The translations under genes and the position numbers were made by a program. Shown here one piece after another: positions 61,327 to 64,000 of a stretch of DNA of 64,000 nt. This DNA comes from Heterobasidion occidentale. Lineage: Eukaryota > Basidiomycota > Agaricomycetes > Russulales > Bondarzewiaceae. Position 1 is the stretch's first letter, and every line of letters begins with the position of its first letter. Under the pieces are notes generated by a model. It was not told the DNA's origin, searched no databases, and worked only from the letters and a program-made list of their open reading frames with translations. Location of the stretch: assembly GCA_039111635.1 (NCBI GenBank), contig JBCAQO010000007.1, forward strand, positions 2,790,001 to 2,854,000, given 5' to 3'.

Positions 61327-62200
61327 GCCGTCCTCCAGCGAAGTCCGGCGCGAACCCTGATCGTTCTCCGCGGTGCGGTGCGGACGCGAGAGTCAAGGAG
61401 GTCAAGGTCAAGGTCAAGATCCTAACAGACACAGAGACGCAGAGACGCAGAGACGTATGCGATGGCTGCTACTATGAGCGGGGAAAGCAAACGCAAGCGA
61501 GGCGAGGACGCGGCGTTATCGACGATGCGCGGACGGCCAGAAACATGGACAGCGCTGCTGATAAGTAATAACCGAGATAACAATAAACCCGCCTGCGAGA
61601 GCGCGCCCGACGCTCCAGAAATTTATTTGCGCGACCCGCCCTTTCGCACCCCCTTGCCGCCCATTCCGCGAGCCTTCACCTGTCCCTGAATCGCCCCGTC
61701 CCTGAACAGCCCCTCGAGTCCCAGGTCGAGGGCGCCTCCGATCGCGACGACAGCAGCCGGCAAAAAAAAAACATCGGGCGAGCAAACCGCCGTTGCAATC
61801 GCGGCCGCCAGCCTAGGGCGGACTCATCGTCGTGAATATCCAAACAAGCCCTCGAGCCTCTCGACGGAACACGCTTGAACTACAGCTTACTTATCGGCGC
61901 GGAGAGATAAGTCGTGGGCGCGAGATACGAGACCGGTCAAATTCACTGCGACGCAGGTGCTGATACTGTAATCGCAAGCACCCATTGGCAAAACCCAGCG
62001 ACCTGAAGCGGCGATAGGACGTCAATCTCGTCGCTCTCCCGGATTCTCCTATTAGTAGCTGCAGGATGTTTTATCTCCGTGTGTTCTCCACACATCTCAG
62101 CGTGCAGGAGTAAAATCACATTCAACCGAGCGACTGATATTGTCACAACAACACCACATCGCCATCAACGACGCCCAAGGCCACGCGAACAAATCCAAAA
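61327..62200. other. Upstream region of the transporter
   Basis: About 870 bp between the transporter start and the RhoGEF stop. Short purine-rich repeats 'cagagacgcagagacg' near 61433-61455 and an A9 run at 61765. No gene recognised. Confidence 0.45.
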
Positions 62201-64000
62201 CTATCTAAGACGGCTGCGATTCGCCGCGACCGGGGTGCTCATCACGACGGACTCCGCGGACGCCATGGACGGCAGCTTGAGCCGTCGCGGCTGAGAGATA
62301 CTCGACAGAGATCTCGAGGGTCCAGCGCGGGACATGGACCTGGACGCGAGACTCCCAGGGGCTTCGGCGAAGGAGAGGTCGTTCCTCTGCATCTCTTTCA
62401 GTACCTGTTGGAAACGCAACGACCACCACCCGCGCTCCTCGCGCTCCTGCTGCTCGATGCTCCCTGATATGCCCAGCATCGTCTCCTCGATCTGTATGGA
62501 CGGACTCTTCGGCAGGGGCAGACCCGAGGCCAAGATCGCCATGACCGACTGCCGCGAATCGAGGTCGAGGTCGACGTTCGGTCCTTGTGCCAGATACTTC
62601 CCAGAGTGCGACGGGAACGACAGCGAGCGCAGCGTGTATTGAAAGCATTGCTGGAACGCGGAAAGCCACTTCGCCGAGATGTCCTCCAGGGACGCAGGTC
62701 GAAGACCTTTCCAGAGGTCGACGACGGAGGGATGGTCAGGGTGACAGAAGCGACGGGAACGCTGTCGGGTATGACTCCCGTCTCCAGATCTTCAGTGTCC
62801 ATCGGCAGTAAGTCCAGGGCGATGTTTTGCTCTTCCCCGGTGATACCCAAGATCCTGCAGATGCCAATGTCGTTCAAAAGCCTCCAAGTTTCCTTCTCAA
62901 CCCCGTTGTCAGCAGTCAGGTTCAATGATCTATTCGCCGCTCGAGCTCGCGAAGCGCTTTGAGTCGGCGAAGCAAGTACGACAAGATCCGTAAAGACAAA
63001 GACATGTATGGGAGAATGCTTAGCGGGGTCGTTCCAGAGAGATGCCGAGCCCGTAGATAGATCGTATCGACGAGAAGTACCGGGGCTGCTGCCGCTCCAC
63101 TTACCCGATCTAGAGATAGACGCAACATCGTGCCCAAGGCTCATGGGCGTAATTGGCGGCGTCGAGGAAGCGACCGTCAGCCCAGAATCAGCAGAGAAGT
63201 TCGAGGATGTCATAGATCGCAGAGAGTCCGAGCGGGCACTAGGGGAGGCCTTCCACCCTTGGAGCGCGTTGAGGAGTCTGCTTTGCCGTTGAACAGATCT
63301 GTCTTTTGTCGATGCTGGTGTGCCAGCAAAAGAGGGATAGACAGGGTTAGCACCTCTGGTCCCACCGTTACCAGAAATTCGCAAGAGCCGGCCGCGGGCT
63401 AGCAATCTCCGCTCGCGACTCGCCAATTGGACGGAGGGTGGAAGCCCTTCGATCCTGTTCATGATGTCCTTGACAAGGTCGTATTCTTCCTCCCGTATTC
63501 TTACCTCCCGCATAACTCTGATCATAGTTTCACTCGAATGCAGCAGGGAGAAGGTCGAGATATGGTCCAGGTGTGTTTGCGGCGTCGCATCCCAAAGGCG
63601 CTGCCATATCAATGATGAACGCTGTCCTCTAATTCAAAGGAAGGAAGCTTGATGTCGCGTACCTTGAAACGCATGGGGTACTGCGACAACCGACTCACTG
63701 GCTCGAGCAAGACCGTCTCTAAACTCCACCCTTGACATGCACGTTCCTCCTGGATACGTATAAACTCTCCAAAGTCGTCACCGTTCTCCCCAGTCATCAT
63801 CTTAATCATCGCCACGACCTCGTCGATTCTGACGAGGTAGGGCTGATGCACCTCGAGGCGGGGTACGAAGCCCCGCAGCACTTCCGCGATGCGCATGACT
63901 AGAGGATACTGACCCGCTCTGGCCACGCGCAATGCGGAGAAGAGTTGGGAGTGCAAATTGACAATATCTTCGAGCCAGTCGAACAATCGCGCAATATCTG
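62201..64000 (-). CDS. Rho guanine-nucleotide exchange factor (DH-PH), 3' part; N-terminus outside the window
   Basis: Runs off the right edge on the minus strand. The DH domain is visible as LHSQLFSALRVARAGQYPLVMRIAEVLRGFVPRLEVHQPYLVRIDEVVAMIK..., EFIRIQEERACQGWSLETVLLEPVSRLSQYPMRF, then (next exon) TPQTHLDHISTFSLLHSSETMIRVMREVRIREEEYDLVKDIMNRIEGLPPSVQLASRERRLLARGRLL. The signature 'LLEPVSRLSQYPM' is typical of DH helix 5. A Ser-rich insert and a PH-like part follow (HVFVFTDLVVLA ... RLLNDIGICRILGITGEEQNIALDLLP). Downstream exons read PSVVDLWKGLRPASLEDISAKWLSAFQQCFQYTLRSLSFP and end PVAANRSRLR at 62201. It activates a Rho/Cdc42-type GTPase at the membrane; the partner is unknown. Confidence 0.85.

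Overview
The window looks like nuclear DNA of a mushroom-forming basidiomycete (Agaricomycetes). Nearly every gene is cut by several introns of about 45-60 nt with GT...AG ends. Gene content fits: an F-box/LRR-type protein, tandem P450s, GH28 and AA7 (berberine-bridge-like) enzymes, a Tnp2-type basidiomycete DNA transposon, Rmt2, a SulP-STAS-cNMP transporter and a RhoGEF. There are no operons, no bacterial signals and no CRISPR array. I saw no convincing tRNA or rRNA gene.

Layout. 0-12 kb holds an F-box protein (-), a secreted BNR-type beta-propeller protein (+), a phenol-hydroxylase-like FAD monooxygenase (-), a DnaJ protein (-) and an unrecognised Ser-rich protein (+). 12-21 kb holds three tandem P450 genes (-). 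Two of them arose by a ~3.4 kb tandem duplication whose ends lie inside P450-1 exon 1 and inside nbs1 exon 2. It left a dead nbs1 5' fragment joined to a dead P450 start at ~17.9 kb. 21-34 kb carries nbs1 (+), a JmjN/JmjC/PHD histone demethylase (-), a single-pass membrane protein with 13-residue repeats and a PPPY tail (+), and rmt2 (+).

34-54 kb is a rearranged accessory region. A GH28 gene (-) has had its first exon inverted in place and is dead. It is followed by proteasome subunit PRE4 (-) and an AA7/BBE-like oxidase (+). Then comes a nested pair of DNA transposons: an outer TA-flanked element (40377-49072) split by a 7.7 kb Tnp2-type element (40460-48176) with a perfect 7-bp target duplication. 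Beyond it lie the paralogous AA7 oxidase and the intact GH28 gene, both (+). 55-61 kb is a very GC-rich SulP/STAS/cyclic-nucleotide-binding transporter (-). 62-64 kb is the 3' part of a RhoGEF (-) running off the window.

How genes may work together: the AA7 oxidase and GH28 hydrolase occur twice in the same 20 kb, so a pectin-oligosaccharide hydrolysis/oxidation pair is a reasonable inference. The conserved genes (nbs1, JmjC, rmt2, PRE4) are unrelated housekeeping neighbours. The most striking signals are structural: the tandem duplication with gene-fragment junction, the exon-1 micro-inversion, and the nested transposons with readable ends.
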